Assembly: GCA_016719165.1 (NCBI GenBank)
Contig: JADKAJ010000005.1
Span: 186,001 to 250,000 of the forward strand
Source: Chitinophagaceae bacterium
GTDB taxonomy: Bacteria; Bacteroidota; Bacteroidia; Chitinophagales; Chitinophagaceae
Direction of reading: 5' to 3'
Length of the DNA: 64,000 nt
The notes beneath the pieces are model-generated. The model saw nothing but the letters and a program-made list of their open reading frames with translations. It did not search any database and was not told the origin of the DNA. A program made the translations under genes and the position numbers. Position 1 is the first letter of the stretch; each line of letters starts with the position of its first letter. Below are positions 7,329 through 17,149 of this stretch, in pieces.

Positions 7329-8173
7329 GTATCATCAGAAAATTATAGATTATTACAGGGATACTGAGAATTCGTATAAGGATTCCTGGGATTTGAATAA
7401 CAGCCTGGCTATACACTATGGATATTGGGACGCAACAGTGAAAACTTTTCGCCGGTCTTTGTTGCGGATGAACGAAATAATGATGGAAGCTGCCGCAATA
7501 AAAGCAACGGATAAAGTACTGGATGCGGGTTGCGGGGTGGGTGGCAGCAGTATTTTTTATAGCTTCCTTATTGGGGTGTAAAGTGACGGGCATCACATTA
7601 AGCGAAAGACAAGTGCAACAGGCTAATGAGAATGCCAGGAGAAAAGGGGTTGAGGACCTGGTTAATTTCAGTGTGATGAATTTTAGTGCCACTGATTTCG
7701 CTGATGCCAGTTTTGATGTGGTTTGGGGTTGTGAAAGTATTTGCTATGCGGAGGATAAAGAACAATTTATAAAAGAAGCTTTTCGGTTACTCAGACCGGG
7801 TGGCAGGTTGGTAGTGGCTGATGGACTTGTTACTGATTTTGAAAACAATGAGAATCCTGACATTCGTCAATGGCTTGATGGCTGGCAGGTAAATTACCTG
7901 GAATCTCCCGAAAGGTTTCAGTCTTTTATGCTGCAGGCAGGATTTGGTAATATTAATTTTCGCAATATATCCAGGGAAACAGCTCATTCTTCCCGTCGTC
8001 TTTATCGCATTTATTACCTGGCCAGTTTGTATTTGCTATGGAAGAAGGTTAATTTTTCAAAACCCGTTACGGCAATACAAAAGAAAAATATCAAAGCCTG
8101 CAAATACCAGTTTAAGGGAATGCAAAAAGGACTTTGGCAATACGGGTTAATTACCGGAACAAAATTAAGATGA
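7315..8173 (+). pseudogene. SAM-dependent methyltransferase, broken by a one-base frameshift
   Basis: The first part (7315-7581) reads to VLDAGCGVGGSSIF, the SAM-binding motif I, then runs out of frame to a stop. The second part lies one frame on (from about 7559 to 8173) and reads IASLLGCKVTGITLSERQV, FDVVWGCESICYAEDK and RLLRPGGRLVVADG. Removing one T from the six-T run at 7553-7558 joins them into one protein of about 285 residues with no missing motif. The family is the UbiE/tocopherol-methyltransferase-like small-molecule methyltransferases. It is either a sequencing or assembly error or a real inactivation. The rest of the frame has no other lesion, which favours error or very recent change. 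Confidence 0.85.
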
Positions 8174-8177
8174 CAGT

Positions 8178-10619
8178 TTAAAATTCAATAATAAAACCGA
8201 TAGTCGGAATTACACTGGCATCGTCATTTGCTAATATGAACGGAATGGCATTAGAGCCATCCTGCCTGATGGGCTGTCCATCTGTGGTAAGGAAGGCCGT
8301 ATTATCAGCATTTCTTTTAAATGTATATTGAGGAAAAGCAGGATTCCTTGCATTGTACCAGTTGGTAATATCGAGGTAAAGATTAAGTGTTGTTTTTTTA
8401 AAATTCCATTTCTTATCTATACGCAGGTCACTGGAATGAAACGCAGCCAGTTTTTCCGAGTTAAGTTGATCATAATTCAGAATCCCGATGCTATAGGTCA
8501 GGTAATTCAATTGTGAAGCAGTTAAATCAAAAGGAGTATAGGGTGCTCCTCCCTGGTAACGAAATTTCAACCCCAATTCCCAGTTCTTATTGAATTTGTA
8601 TCCCCATATAAATGAAAGCAAATGACGATTATCCCAGGCACTGGCAATTTCTTTCTTATTCAATCCGCTGAAACGGCTGATAAAAAAGGTATAAGACAAT
8701 GTTCCAAAAAATCGTTTGGTGAGTTTTTGCTGGGCAAATAATTCGAAACCATAACTTTTACCCTTTCCGTTGGTGATCACTTCTTCATTCCCGATTACGC
8801 CAAAATCACCACCCATATTAGCCAGGGAAATTCCATCTTTTACTGAAACAGGAACATTGCTGTATTGTTTATAAAATGCCTCCAGTGTAAAACGGGTGGT
8901 AGTGTTGGGTAAATATTCTGTGCCGAGCACATAGTGGATACTGCGGGTATAATCAGCATCTTTATTCACCAGCACTCCACTATTATCCCGGAAACTAAGT
9001 ATCGTATAAGTCGGAATTTTGGAATAAGAACCAATCGATGCATTTAGTGTCCATTTGTCGGCGAGAACATAGGAAGCGCTGATGCGGGGTGATAAGGTAG
9101 AAATTGGGCTCATGCCATCCTCTGTAAAAGTATTCAGATCACTGCGCAAACCAGCGCTGATTCCCAAACGATCATCAAGGTAACGTTTACTTGCCTGGAC
9201 AAATGCTCCCATACGCCAAAAGCTGATATCAGAATTGTAGCGTACAGATATTTCCGGTTGGATGATATTCCCGTTCTGATCAGTTAATTCTTTCCGGAAG
9301 CGTTTAAAAATATTGTTATTGCTCTTTACATACTGCGTAATGCCACCGTAAGCAAGTTTCCAGCCATTGATGGTCTTATTGACATCGAAGCGTAGTTTAT
9401 TTTCTATCTCCTGTGAAAAGATACCTATGCGGCGTTTGGTTTCATTTTCTTCCTCATTGTCATCAAATTTTTCAATTTTATTATCAAACATATTCCGGCT
9501 GAGGGCCAGGTTCCAGTAGCCATTTTTTATTTGCCGGCGAATGTTTGCTCCTATTGTGTAATTCCATTGATGTATAGGTGCAGTTGCATCCAGTACATAT
9601 AATTTTTCAGGAGTGGCTTTGCGGGGTGCTGCGAATGAAAAATCATCGATGGCACCTACACCTATCAGTGTCAGTGTAGTTTTCCTGTCAATTCGATGAT
9701 TGACCTTGTATTGAAAGTCCCAGTAATTGGGCCGAATCGGCAGATCTATCGCTTTGAATAACAATTGCAGGTACGACCGGCGGGCGGAAGCCAGGAAAGT
9801 TGTGTTTTTTGACAAAGGGCCTTCAAAAGTGCCTGCCAGTTCGGTGCCACTAAGCCTGATATTGCCCTGCAAGCTGTTAGGATTACCATTACGTTGCCTG
9901 AACTGCAAAACAGAGGATAAAGCGTTATCATACCTTGCATCAAAGGCCGATGAACTCAATTTTACATCTTCCAGGAAACTTACATTAAGAATTCCTGTTG
10001 GGCCTCCTGCACTTCCCTGGGTGACGAAATGGTTGATAACCGGAATTTCTATCCCGTCCAGGTAGTAAACATTCTCATTGGGGGCGCCGCCACGTATAAT
10101 AATGTCATTTCTGAATCCACCTACACTACCGGCTGTGCCACCCACACCGGGTAGGGCCTGTATCACCCGGGAAATATCAAAATTTCCGCCGGGATTGCTG
10201 CGGATTTCCTCAGTTGTCAGCCGTTGTACACTTAACGGTGTTTCCAGACTGGCGGCCACTGCTGTGCGGCGGGAGCTTTTGATCACTACATCTTCCAGCC
10301 GGGTGATGGAAGGTTCCAGTTGAACTGTCAGGTTTATTTCGTTTCCGGAAGTTATTACGATATTAAATAAAGTCACTTCATTGTATCCGACCGATGTAAA
10401 CTGTAAAGTATAACTTTTAGGAAGTATGCCACTGATCCGGAATTTGCCCGATGAATCTGTGGTAGTACCAAGGGAAGTCCCGACAACCTGCACCGAAACG
10501 GATCCAACTGGCGTCAAAAGGTTCTTGTCTGTTACTGTTCCGGTAATAGACCCCTGGCGTTGGGCCTGGGCCTGGTAAAACAGGGTTATTGCTATTAAAA
10601 GGGAAAAAATCTTGATCAT
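8178..10619 (-). CDS. TonB-dependent outer-membrane receptor
   Basis: 813 residues. A signal peptide ends near AQAQRQ. Residues 23-110 are a carboxypeptidase-regulatory-like beta-sandwich (GSITGTVTDKNLLTPVGSVSVQV...FTSVGYNEVTLFN). A plug domain follows (about 120-240, with VIQALPGVGG, DIIIRGGAPNENVYYLDGIEIP) and then a long 22-strand-type barrel ending IPTIGFIIEF. It imports a ligand across the outer membrane with TonB energy. No SusD homologue or other transport gene is adjacent, so the substrate is unknown and this is not a SusC/D pair. It converges with the methyltransferase and is divergent from the S9 peptidase. Confidence 0.92.
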   Translation of the reverse strand: MIKIFSLLIAITLFYQAQAQRQGSITGTVTDKNLLTPVGSVSVQVVGTSLGTTTDSSGKFRISGILPKSYTLQFTSVGYNEVTLFNIVITSGNEINLTVQLEPSITRLEDVVIKSSRRTAVAASLETPLSVQRLTTEEIRSNPGGNFDISRVIQALPGVGGTAGSVGGFRNDIIIRGGAPNENVYYLDGIEIPVINHFVTQGSAGGPTGILNVSFLEDVKLSSSAFDARYDNALSSVLQFRQRNGNPNSLQGNIRLSGTELAGTFEGPLSKNTTFLASARRSYLQLLFKAIDLPIRPNYWDFQYKVNHRIDRKTTLTLIGVGAIDDFSFAAPRKATPEKLYVLDATAPIHQWNYTIGANIRRQIKNGYWNLALSRNMFDNKIEKFDDNEEENETKRRIGIFSQEIENKLRFDVNKTINGWKLAYGGITQYVKSNNNIFKRFRKELTDQNGNIIQPEISVRYNSDISFWRMGAFVQASKRYLDDRLGISAGLRSDLNTFTEDGMSPISTLSPRISASYVLADKWTLNASIGSYSKIPTYTILSFRDNSGVLVNKDADYTRSIHYVLGTEYLPNTTTRFTLEAFYKQYSNVPVSVKDGISLANMGGDFGVIGNEEVITNGKGKSYGFELFAQQKLTKRFFGTLSYTFFISRFSGLNKKEIASAWDNRHLLSFIWGYKFNKNWELGLKFRYQGGAPYTPFDLTASQLNYLTYSIGILNYDQLNSEKLAAFHSSDLRIDKKWNFKKTTLNLYLDITNWYNARNPAFPQYTFKRNADNTAFLTTDGQPIRQDGSNAIPFILANDDASVIPTIGFIIEF

Positions 10620-10693
10620 ATTATAATTTCAGTATAGGAAACAGTTAAACAATTGATTTGTTTGATTTAACTTGTCGGTCATCATTTTTATTT

Positions 10694-13663
10694 ATGAGAA
10701 AATCCAATTTTAGCCTGGTCTTGCTGTTACTTCTTGTAACAGGCCTTTATGCACAAAAGAAACCCCTTGATCATTCTGTATACGACAGTTGGCAACGTAT
10801 CGGCGAACGAATGATCAGCAACGACGGGAAATGGGTGGTATACACGATCGATCCGCAGGAAGGAGATAATGAGCTGGTGATACAGTCTTCCGATGCAAAG
10901 TATAAGAAAACGATTGCCCGTGGTTACAATCCTGTAATTACAGAGGACAGCAGGTATGCAATTTTCAGAATAAAGCCACTTTTCAAGGACACAAGAGAAG
11001 CAAAGATTAAGAAGAAGAAGCCTGATGATATGCCAAAAGATTCTTTTGCTATCGTGGAACTGGGACAAGACAGTGTGTGGAAAGTAGCAAGAGTAAAAGG
11101 GTATAAAACACCGGAGAAAGAGGCCGGTTGGGTGGCATATCATCTGGAAAAAGCAATTGAAAAGAAAGAAACTGCTGCCAAAAAGCCTGAATCCAATGGT
11201 AAAAAGATTACGGATAGCCTGAATAGCGTAATTGATTCGCTGCACCAGGTGATTCAATCCATTCCTAAGCAAAAAAAGAAAAAAAGGGATGATGATGAAG
11301 CCTTTACTGATCCCGGATTCTTTATTGCTGAAAATCACGATGCCGAAGGAGATGAAACACCCGGAACTCCCACCGAAGCCGGAACGGATCTCGTTTTAAG
11401 AAACCTGAACAATGGGCAGGAAAAAATATTTAATAATGTGCTTGAATATTATTTCAGTAAAAAGGGGGGCAGGTTGCTGATAGAACAGGCAAAGAATCCC
11501 AAGGATTCGTTGAGTAAACCCTCTGTTTCCCTGTACGATCTCAGCGAAGCAAAAGCTATTGTGCTAAGCAGGGGAGGCAATGACTTTAAAAATTTTGTCT
11601 TCTCAGAAGATGGTTCCCAGGTTGCATATGTGGCAGAAAGAGATGCCCGGCCAAAAGAGTTGCAGAAGTTTTACCGGGTGTGGTATCATAAGACCGGCTT
11701 GGATACTGCGATCTTATTAGCGGATAAGAATTCAGTAGGAATGAAACTCGGTATGACCATCAGCGAATTTGGCAATCTGAGTTTCAGTAAATCTGGAAAC
11801 CGTCTATTCTTTGGCACCGCACCGATACAGCCACCGAAGGACACTTCACTGGTAGAGATAGACCTGGTGAAACTGGATATCTGGAATTATAAAGACGATT
11901 ATTTACAAACGCAGCAATTATTCAGGCTGCAAAGAGACCTTCAAACCAATTACCTGGCTGTATATCACCTGGGTAAAAAAGAATTGAAACAGCTGGGTTC
12001 TGAAGAAATTCCCATCATCTTCCCGACCAGGGAAGGTGATGGTGACCAGTTTGTAGGAGTGACTGATTTTGGCAAACGCATCGAAAGCCAGTGGGCTGGT
12101 AACACCAAAAAAGATATTTATGCCATCAATGTAAATGACGGTTCACAAAAATTAGTGAAAAAAGATATGCTGGGTGTGATAACACCGCAATACATTTCTC
12201 CAACCGGCAAGCATATCATGTGGTACGATAGCAAGGTCCGCCACTATTTTGTGTGGGATGGTAATACGACCAGGAATATTACCGCTAAAATTAAATTTTC
12301 ATTATGGGATGAAGAGCATGATACACCCAACGACCCGTCACCTTATGGTGTAATGGGTTGGCATGAGGGAGATTCGGCAGTGTATGTGTATGACAGGTAC
12401 GATGTGTGGAAATGCCCTCTTGCTGAAAAATCAAATTCTATTAATATTACCGGAGTTGGAAGAACTGGAAAAACCAGAATAAGATACCTGCAAACAGATC
12501 CTGAGTCCAGATATCTGAAACCATACGATGATATCTTTTACAGGCTATTTCATGAAAAAGATAAATCTGAGGAGATCATTCAATCTTCGTTAAAAGAGTG
12601 GTTTTCATTTGAACAGGCTGAAGCCGGTGCTTATATGTTTGGGCAAATCAAGAAAGCAAAAAATGCCAGTACTCTTTTATATACGATAGAGTCATATTCC
12701 AGAACGCCTGATTTATTTGCAGATCAGTTAATCCCAAATTCAATTGACGAAGCTATCAGGCTTTCTTACATAAACCAGCAACAAAAGGATTATAACTGGG
12801 GCACGGCTGAGTTGTATAAATGGAAAGCTTTCAATGGAAAAATGTCTGAAGGTGTATTATATAAACCGGAGAATTTTAATCCCAATAAAAAATATCCGTT
12901 GATCATGTATTTCTATGAAACACATGCCAACACTTTACATAGTTATATTCCTCCGACACCAACCGGCAGCCGGTTGAATATTTCATTTTTTGTTAGCCGT
13001 GGTTATGTGGTGTTCTCACCGGATATTCGTTATACAATCGGACATCCTGCAAAGAGTTGTTATGATTATGTGGTCAGTGCTGCACAGGATCTTGCTAAAC
13101 AAAGATGGATCGATGCAAAGAATATCGGCATCCAGGGACAAAGCTGGGGTGGTATACAGGTAGCACAGCTCATCACCATGACCAATATGTTCAAAGCGGC
13201 ATGGGCAGGGGCACCAGTTGCCAATATGACGAGTGCCTATGGCGGTATTCGTTGGGAGAGTGGGGCCAATCGCCAGTTCCAGTATGAGAAAACACAAAGC
13301 CGGATCGGTGCTACGTTATGGGAGAAGCCCAATCTTTACATAGAGAACTCACCTTTGTTTCATGTTCCTAAAATAAAAACGCCATTGGTCATCATGCATA
13401 ATGATGCAGATGGTGCTGTTCCCTGGTATCAGGGCATTGAATTATTTACCGCCATGCGGAGATTGGGAAAGCAAGTCTGGATGCTGAACTATAATGGCGA
13501 AGCCCATAACCTGCGGGAAAGAAAGAACCAGAAAGATATTTCTATCCGGGAGCAGCAATTCTTTGACTGGTTACTAAAAGGGGAGAAGCCGCCAAAATGG
13601 ATCACAGAAGGAGTGCCGGCCGTGAAAAAAGGCAAAGACTGGGGATTGGAGCTGGTTAATTAG
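10694..13663 (+). CDS. Secreted S9 family (prolyl oligopeptidase-like) peptidase
   Basis: 989 residues from the ATG at 10694, which gives a clean signal peptide (MRKSNFSLVLLLLLVTGLYAQ); an earlier ATG at 10658 adds 12 residues that do not fit. The N-terminal two thirds form a beta-propeller-like region with a Lys-rich, low-complexity insert near residues 150-215. The C-terminal alpha/beta hydrolase carries GIQGQSWGGIQ (nucleophile Ser817), NDADGAVPW (Asp906) and GEAHNLRE (His938). It should be an exopeptidase or oligopeptidase of the periplasm or outer membrane. Confidence 0.92.
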   Translation: MRKSNFSLVLLLLLVTGLYAQKKPLDHSVYDSWQRIGERMISNDGKWVVYTIDPQEGDNELVIQSSDAKYKKTIARGYNPVITEDSRYAIFRIKPLFKDTREAKIKKKKPDDMPKDSFAIVELGQDSVWKVARVKGYKTPEKEAGWVAYHLEKAIEKKETAAKKPESNGKKITDSLNSVIDSLHQVIQSIPKQKKKKRDDDEAFTDPGFFIAENHDAEGDETPGTPTEAGTDLVLRNLNNGQEKIFNNVLEYYFSKKGGRLLIEQAKNPKDSLSKPSVSLYDLSEAKAIVLSRGGNDFKNFVFSEDGSQVAYVAERDARPKELQKFYRVWYHKTGLDTAILLADKNSVGMKLGMTISEFGNLSFSKSGNRLFFGTAPIQPPKDTSLVEIDLVKLDIWNYKDDYLQTQQLFRLQRDLQTNYLAVYHLGKKELKQLGSEEIPIIFPTREGDGDQFVGVTDFGKRIESQWAGNTKKDIYAINVNDGSQKLVKKDMLGVITPQYISPTGKHIMWYDSKVRHYFVWDGNTTRNITAKIKFSLWDEEHDTPNDPSPYGVMGWHEGDSAVYVYDRYDVWKCPLAEKSNSINITGVGRTGKTRIRYLQTDPESRYLKPYDDIFYRLFHEKDKSEEIIQSSLKEWFSFEQAEAGAYMFGQIKKAKNASTLLYTIESYSRTPDLFADQLIPNSIDEAIRLSYINQQQKDYNWGTAELYKWKAFNGKMSEGVLYKPENFNPNKKYPLIMYFYETHANTLHSYIPPTPTGSRLNISFFVSRGYVVFSPDIRYTIGHPAKSCYDYVVSAAQDLAKQRWIDAKNIGIQGQSWGGIQVAQLITMTNMFKAAWAGAPVANMTSAYGGIRWESGANRQFQYEKTQSRIGATLWEKPNLYIENSPLFHVPKIKTPLVIMHNDADGAVPWYQGIELFTAMRRLGKQVWMLNYNGEAHNLRERKNQKDISIREQQFFDWLLKGEKPPKWITEGVPAVKKGKDWGLELVN

Positions 13664-13671
13664 TTTATTCG

Positions 13672-13717
13672 TTGAATGGTTAACGGTTTTTTTCCTGTTA
13701 ACCATTCAATTTTTTTT
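13672..13717. terminator. Bidirectional terminator
   Basis: TTGAATGGTTAAC (13672-13684) and GTTAACCATTCAA (13697-13709) form a perfect 13-bp stem with a 12-base loop. It is followed by eight Ts on the plus strand, and the minus strand also has A/T-rich flanks. It separates the convergent S9 peptidase and 238-residue gene; the T tract reaches the stop of the latter. Confidence 0.88.
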
Positions 13718-14432
13718 ATGCCGCAGTACTTATAAATTTCACTAAGCTTCTCTTGGCAATGGGCAACAATGTTTCATCTATTGGGAATGTAAGCTCAGTC
13801 TCTATTAAATAAACTGCTGGGTTCGGTAAGTCTTTCCGTTGACGGATCAATTCCGATTTCATATGTTCATAAGTACTGCTGATGCTGCGAAGCTTGTTAT
13901 CAATAAATGCCGTTTTGATACTGCGGTATTTTTCATCGTGTTTTTCAAAAATGGAAAGCCTGTAATGATAGACCCTTGTGCTTTTTACATTGCCGCTGCT
14001 TAGAAAGAAATAGCCTTCCTGTGTGTCTAATGGAATAAGGCCAACGGGTACGATGTTTATTTTTTCTTCGACAAATTCATATATCTCTGTACCATTGTGA
14101 ATAGTTGTTTTGATTTTCCCGGCAGAGTATTGTATTATGTCTTCCAGTTCCTGCATCAGTTCATCATCTTCGATCATTTGCTGATAGAGCACCTGTAATT
14201 TTTCCATCTGTATCCCGGTTAACTTTTTGGGGAAATGCTCCTGCAGGTATTTTTTATTTTCCCGGAAAGCCACAATGTTATTATAATGAAAAATGATATC
14301 GGCCAGTTGCGGGTAGAGCTTATTTTCGGTAAAATACTTATTAACCTCCTGCAGGTAAGCCAGGAGAGTGTACTTTTTCAGCTCAAAATCAATACGGCCT
14401 TCGGCAAACCAGGTTTCGGATAATGACTTCAT
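13716..14432 (-). CDS. Conserved hypothetical protein (238 aa)
   Basis: I do not recognise the family. From the ATG at 14432 it has no signal peptide or membrane segment, so it is probably cytoplasmic. The N-terminal half (MKSLSETWFAEGRIDFELKK...) is alpha-helical and rich in charged residues; residues 105-235 look mixed alpha/beta, with YRLSIFEKHDEKYRSIKTAFID. An upstream ATG at 14477 was not chosen because it would shorten the divergent promoter region and adds an unnatural segment. It is divergent from the SixA-like lipoprotein gene with 86 bases between starts. Confidence 0.75.
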   Translation of the reverse strand: MKSLSETWFAEGRIDFELKKYTLLAYLQEVNKYFTENKLYPQLADIIFHYNNIVAFRENKKYLQEHFPKKLTGIQMEKLQVLYQQMIEDDELMQELEDIIQYSAGKIKTTIHNGTEIYEFVEEKINIVPVGLIPLDTQEGYFFLSSGNVKSTRVYHYRLSIFEKHDEKYRSIKTAFIDNKLRSISSTYEHMKSELIRQRKDLPNPAVYLIETELTFPIDETLLPIAKRSLVKFISTAA

Positions 14433-14518
14433 AGATGGCGAATTTTGTTCTCCTAATTTACAAAAAGATGGTATCAATCCAAAGGAAGTTTAACTTTAGA
14501 TTGTTAAAAAAAATAAGG

Positions 14519-15040
14519 ATGAGAGTTTTACTGTTAATAATAAGTGTTACGTTATTTTCCTGCGGAAACACAATCTATATTGTTCGTCATGCAGAAAAAG
14601 CTCCGGTGGAAGCTGGTGCCAGCCAGATGATGGCAAGCGATCCGCCATTATCTGATCCCGGAAAACTGAGGGCCATAGCACTTCGTGATAAACTGAAGGG
14701 GGAGAATATCCGCTTTATTTTTTCAACCAATACAAAGCGAACGATAGCGACTGCACAACCGCTGAATGATCAGAGAAGTAATACCAGTATCGAAATTTAC
14801 AGTAGCAAAAAAGATTCGATGGATATTTTTATCGAAAAGCTTAAAACTATCAGGAAGGGTAATATACTGGTGGTAGGGCATTCTAATACGGTGGATGATA
14901 TTGTAAACAGGCTTAGCCAACGAACAGAAATTGCTGCTGATCTGAAAGACAACGAATACGATAATTTATTTATCCTGAAACGGAAAGGGGATAGCTATCT
15001 CTATAGAAACGAAAAGTACGGAAACAAATCTCCGGATTAA
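14519..15040 (+). CDS. Histidine phosphatase family (SixA/PGAM-like) lipoprotein
   Basis: 173 residues from the ATG at 14519 (MRVLLLIISVTLFSCGNTIY). A lipobox LFSC shows lipid anchoring at the membrane. IYIVRHAEKAP holds the RHA/RHG phosphohistidine motif, FSTNTKRTIATAQPL the second Arg region and ILVVGHSNTVDDI the second catalytic His. Fold and length fit the compact SixA-like branch. The target, protein phosphohistidine or a small phosphoester, is unknown. An ATG at 14435 would add 28 residues before the signal and was rejected. Confidence 0.87.
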   Translation: MRVLLLIISVTLFSCGNTIYIVRHAEKAPVEAGASQMMASDPPLSDPGKLRAIALRDKLKGENIRFIFSTNTKRTIATAQPLNDQRSNTSIEIYSSKKDSMDIFIEKLKTIRKGNILVVGHSNTVDDIVNRLSQRTEIAADLKDNEYDNLFILKRKGDSYLYRNEKYGNKSPD

Positions 15041-15738
15041 TCCATGCCTCCCGGAACTTTTTCACCCGTTTTCTTTTTCCACTGCATCTCAAAGAGGAAA
15101 GATAGCTGAAGAAAATTTTTTCCTGTTTCATCACTGATTTTGTAATCAAATTGGTGCAGATAGCCGGCCTGTAATGTAAAGAAGGGTGAGAATTCATACC
15201 CGGCTCCCAGGAATACCCTGTTCCGTTCAAAGTAAGGTGCCCTGTTGGTAAAGAATATTTCATTGGAAGCTGTCAGGTAATAAGTTCCGGCTTCTATCTT
15301 TTTATTGTTTAGTGGTAAAGCGGAATTGATCCTGTACCTGAAACGGTTACGAAAACCATCACTGGTCCATCTTTGTTCAGCTCTGTAGCGATGCTCCAGT
15401 TTTAGTCTTTTCTCGTATTGGGTCATATTAAATTGAATCCAGCTGCGCCATTCATCATTAACCATTGGAGACTTAAAATTTCCACCCGGGGAATAAGTAT
15501 CGAAAATTCCAAAACCCGCTGAAATGGTAGAGGCTTTGCTAATTGCAAAACTGGCCCCGCCTTTTATTTCATAATAATGAAAATCATCATAAAAACGTAG
15601 TGAACGGAGCTGCAATTCCCCAAAGAGGTTCCATTTTTCAGTAAGGTCCAGTTTTGTATTGATGATGTTCCAACTCCCCGTTTGTGCTGCACCCGGCTGA
15701 ATAAAAAACAAAAAAATGAGGAATCGAAAGTATTTCAT
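15037..15738 (-). CDS. DUF2490 outer-membrane protein
   Basis: 233 residues with a signal peptide ending near GAAQTG. The rest alternates aromatic and polar residues in beta-strand pattern (WNLFGELQLRSLRFYDDFHYYEIKGGASF, KLEHRYRAEQRW, FRNRFRYRINSALPL, FLGAGYEFSPFFTLQAGYLHQF) and ends with FLFEMQWKKK. This matches the DUF2490 family of small outer-membrane barrels, whose role is not known. It overlaps the phosphatase gene by 4 bases at the stops. Confidence 0.82.
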   Translation of the reverse strand: MKYFRFLIFLFFIQPGAAQTGSWNIINTKLDLTEKWNLFGELQLRSLRFYDDFHYYEIKGGASFAISKASTISAGFGIFDTYSPGGNFKSPMVNDEWRSWIQFNMTQYEKRLKLEHRYRAEQRWTSDGFRNRFRYRINSALPLNNKKIEAGTYYLTASNEIFFTNRAPYFERNRVFLGAGYEFSPFFTLQAGYLHQFDYKISDETGKNFLQLSFLFEMQWKKKTGEKVPGGMD

Positions 15739-15750
15739 AGTGAATATGAA

Positions 15751-15777
15751 AAAGCTTCTGTGATGGGCAGAAGCTTT
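15751..15777 (-). terminator. Terminator of the E2 gene
   Basis: On the minus strand AAAGCTTCTG, a 7-base loop and CAGAAGCTTT form a 10-bp stem, followed by TTC. It lies 23 bases after the E2 stop and before the DUF2490 ATG, so it separates the two co-directional genes. Confidence 0.75.
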
Positions 15778-15799
15778 ATTAAGAATTGTTTTTAAATGA

Positions 15800-17149
15800 T
15801 CAAAACTCTCTTTCAGGATTGAAATTCTCCAGTTCCTTCGCCACAGCTGTTAAAAAGGTAGCGCCTAAACTTCCGTCCACAATGCGATGGTCGTAGCTCA
15901 TACTTAAGTACATCATATGACGGATTGCGATACTGTCGCCGGCTGGTGTTTCAATTACCACGGGCCTTTTCTTTATCGCACCCACAGCCATGATGGCCAC
16001 CTGCGGCTGGTTGATAATGGGTGTACCCATTAAACTGCCGAAAGTACCCACATTAGTTAAGGTGAATGTGCCACCTTGTGTATCATCCACTTTCAATTTG
16101 CCATTCCTTGCAGCATCAGCAAGGTTATTCACTTGTTTTGCTAAGCCTACCATATTTAACTGGTCGGCATTTTTAATAACAGGAACGATCAGGTTACCGG
16201 ATGGCAGTGCAGTAGCCATCCCGATATTGATATCTTTTTTGATAATGATATTATTGCCATCCAGGGAACAATTGATCAGCGGGAATTTTTTGATACAACG
16301 TACAATCGCTTCAATAAATAAAGGAGTGAATGTGATTTTTGTTCCTTCTCTTTTTTCAAATTCTTTTTTCACTTTATCTCTCCACTGCACCAGGTTGGTC
16401 ACATCAGCTTCCGTAAAGCTGGTTACATGCGGACTGGTTTGCTTGCTGCGAACCATGTGATCAGCAATCAACTTCCGCATCCGGTCCATTTCTATTATTT
16501 CAACATTGCCGGTGTAGGTAGTTAATTGCTGGCTGCTGCTTGCCGATTGATCAGGCTGCACTTTTGCAAGTGGGATCACCATTTCGGAGCTTGTACTCCT
16601 GGCTTCTGGTTGCTGACCTCCGGACTTTCTTCCACCCACATACTGCAAAATATCTTTTTTAGTCACCCTTCCCTCATTTCCTGTTCCTGGTATTGCTTCC
16701 AGTTCCGTCATACTTACTCCTTCGCTGGCTGCAATGTTCAGTACAAGTGGAGAATAGAAACGGTTGATGTTACCGTTTGAAGTTTGAAGTTTGATATTTG
16801 ATGTTTGGGGACTTATAGTTTCAACAACAACGGCTTCCTGGGCAGGCATATTTACTGTTTCTTGCACGGGAGCCGAAGCTACGGGAGAAGAGACAACAGG
16901 TTCATCGGCGCCGGTTCTTATACGGGCAATGGTGGTGCCGATAGGAACAACATCATTTACATTAAAAAGAATTTCCTCAATTACACCAGCAGCAGTGCTG
17001 GGTACTTCACTATCCACTTTGTCGGTGGCAATTTCCAGTATGGTTTCGTCCATTTGCACCGAATCACCGGGCTTTTTATGCCATTTAAGTACGGTGGCTT
17101 CCATGATACTTTCACCCAGTTTTGGCATTACTAAATCAACAATGGCCAT
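15800..17149 (-). CDS. 2-oxoacid dehydrogenase E2 (dihydrolipoyl acyltransferase)
   Basis: 449 residues. Residues 1-80 are a lipoyl domain with EIATDKVDSEVPS (the DK lysine that carries lipoate). Residues from about 130 form the E3-binding domain (FYSPLVLNIAASEGVSMTEL...GRVTKKDILQYV). Residues from about 215 are the catalytic core, ending with LSMSYDHRIVDGSLGATFL (catalytic His and Asp). It moves the acyl group from lipoate to CoA. The sequence alone does not separate pyruvate, 2-oxoglutarate and branched-chain types, although the IVDLVMPKLGESIMEATV start and SYDHRIVDG core fit the Bacteroidota bkd-like or pdh-like group. Both linkers carry short tandem repeats (see findings). The E3 gene lpdA is at 31359. 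Confidence 0.9.
   Translation of the reverse strand: MAIVDLVMPKLGESIMEATVLKWHKKPGDSVQMDETILEIATDKVDSEVPSTAAGVIEEILFNVNDVVPIGTTIARIRTGADEPVVSSPVASAPVQETVNMPAQEAVVVETISPQTSNIKLQTSNGNINRFYSPLVLNIAASEGVSMTELEAIPGTGNEGRVTKKDILQYVGGRKSGGQQPEARSTSSEMVIPLAKVQPDQSASSSQQLTTYTGNVEIIEMDRMRKLIADHMVRSKQTSPHVTSFTEADVTNLVQWRDKVKKEFEKREGTKITFTPLFIEAIVRCIKKFPLINCSLDGNNIIIKKDINIGMATALPSGNLIVPVIKNADQLNMVGLAKQVNNLADAARNGKLKVDDTQGGTFTLTNVGTFGSLMGTPIINQPQVAIMAVGAIKKRPVVIETPAGDSIAIRHMMYLSMSYDHRIVDGSLGATFLTAVAKELENFNPEREF
16590..16620. repeat. Heptamer repeat in the E2 linker
   Basis: On the plus strand TCCTGGC, TTCTGGT and TGCTGAC follow each other as degenerate 7-base units. It encodes the QQPEARSTSS part of the flexible linker. 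A 7-base period is unusual in coding DNA because it is not a multiple of three. Confidence 0.5.
16776..16810. repeat. Five 7-base units in the E2 linker
   Basis: On the plus strand TTTGAAG, TTTGAAG, TTTGATA, TTTGATG and TTTGGGG follow directly. On the coding strand this gives SPQTSNIKLQTSNG, a polar linker between the lipoyl and E3-binding domains. Because 35 bases do not equal whole codons, single units would change the frame; the present array keeps it. Confidence 0.7.

Noticed and set aside
8178..10619. TonB receptor as SusC of a polysaccharide locus
   Set aside because: No SusD partner, sugar hydrolase or sensor regulator is adjacent; the neighbours are a methyltransferase and a peptidase.
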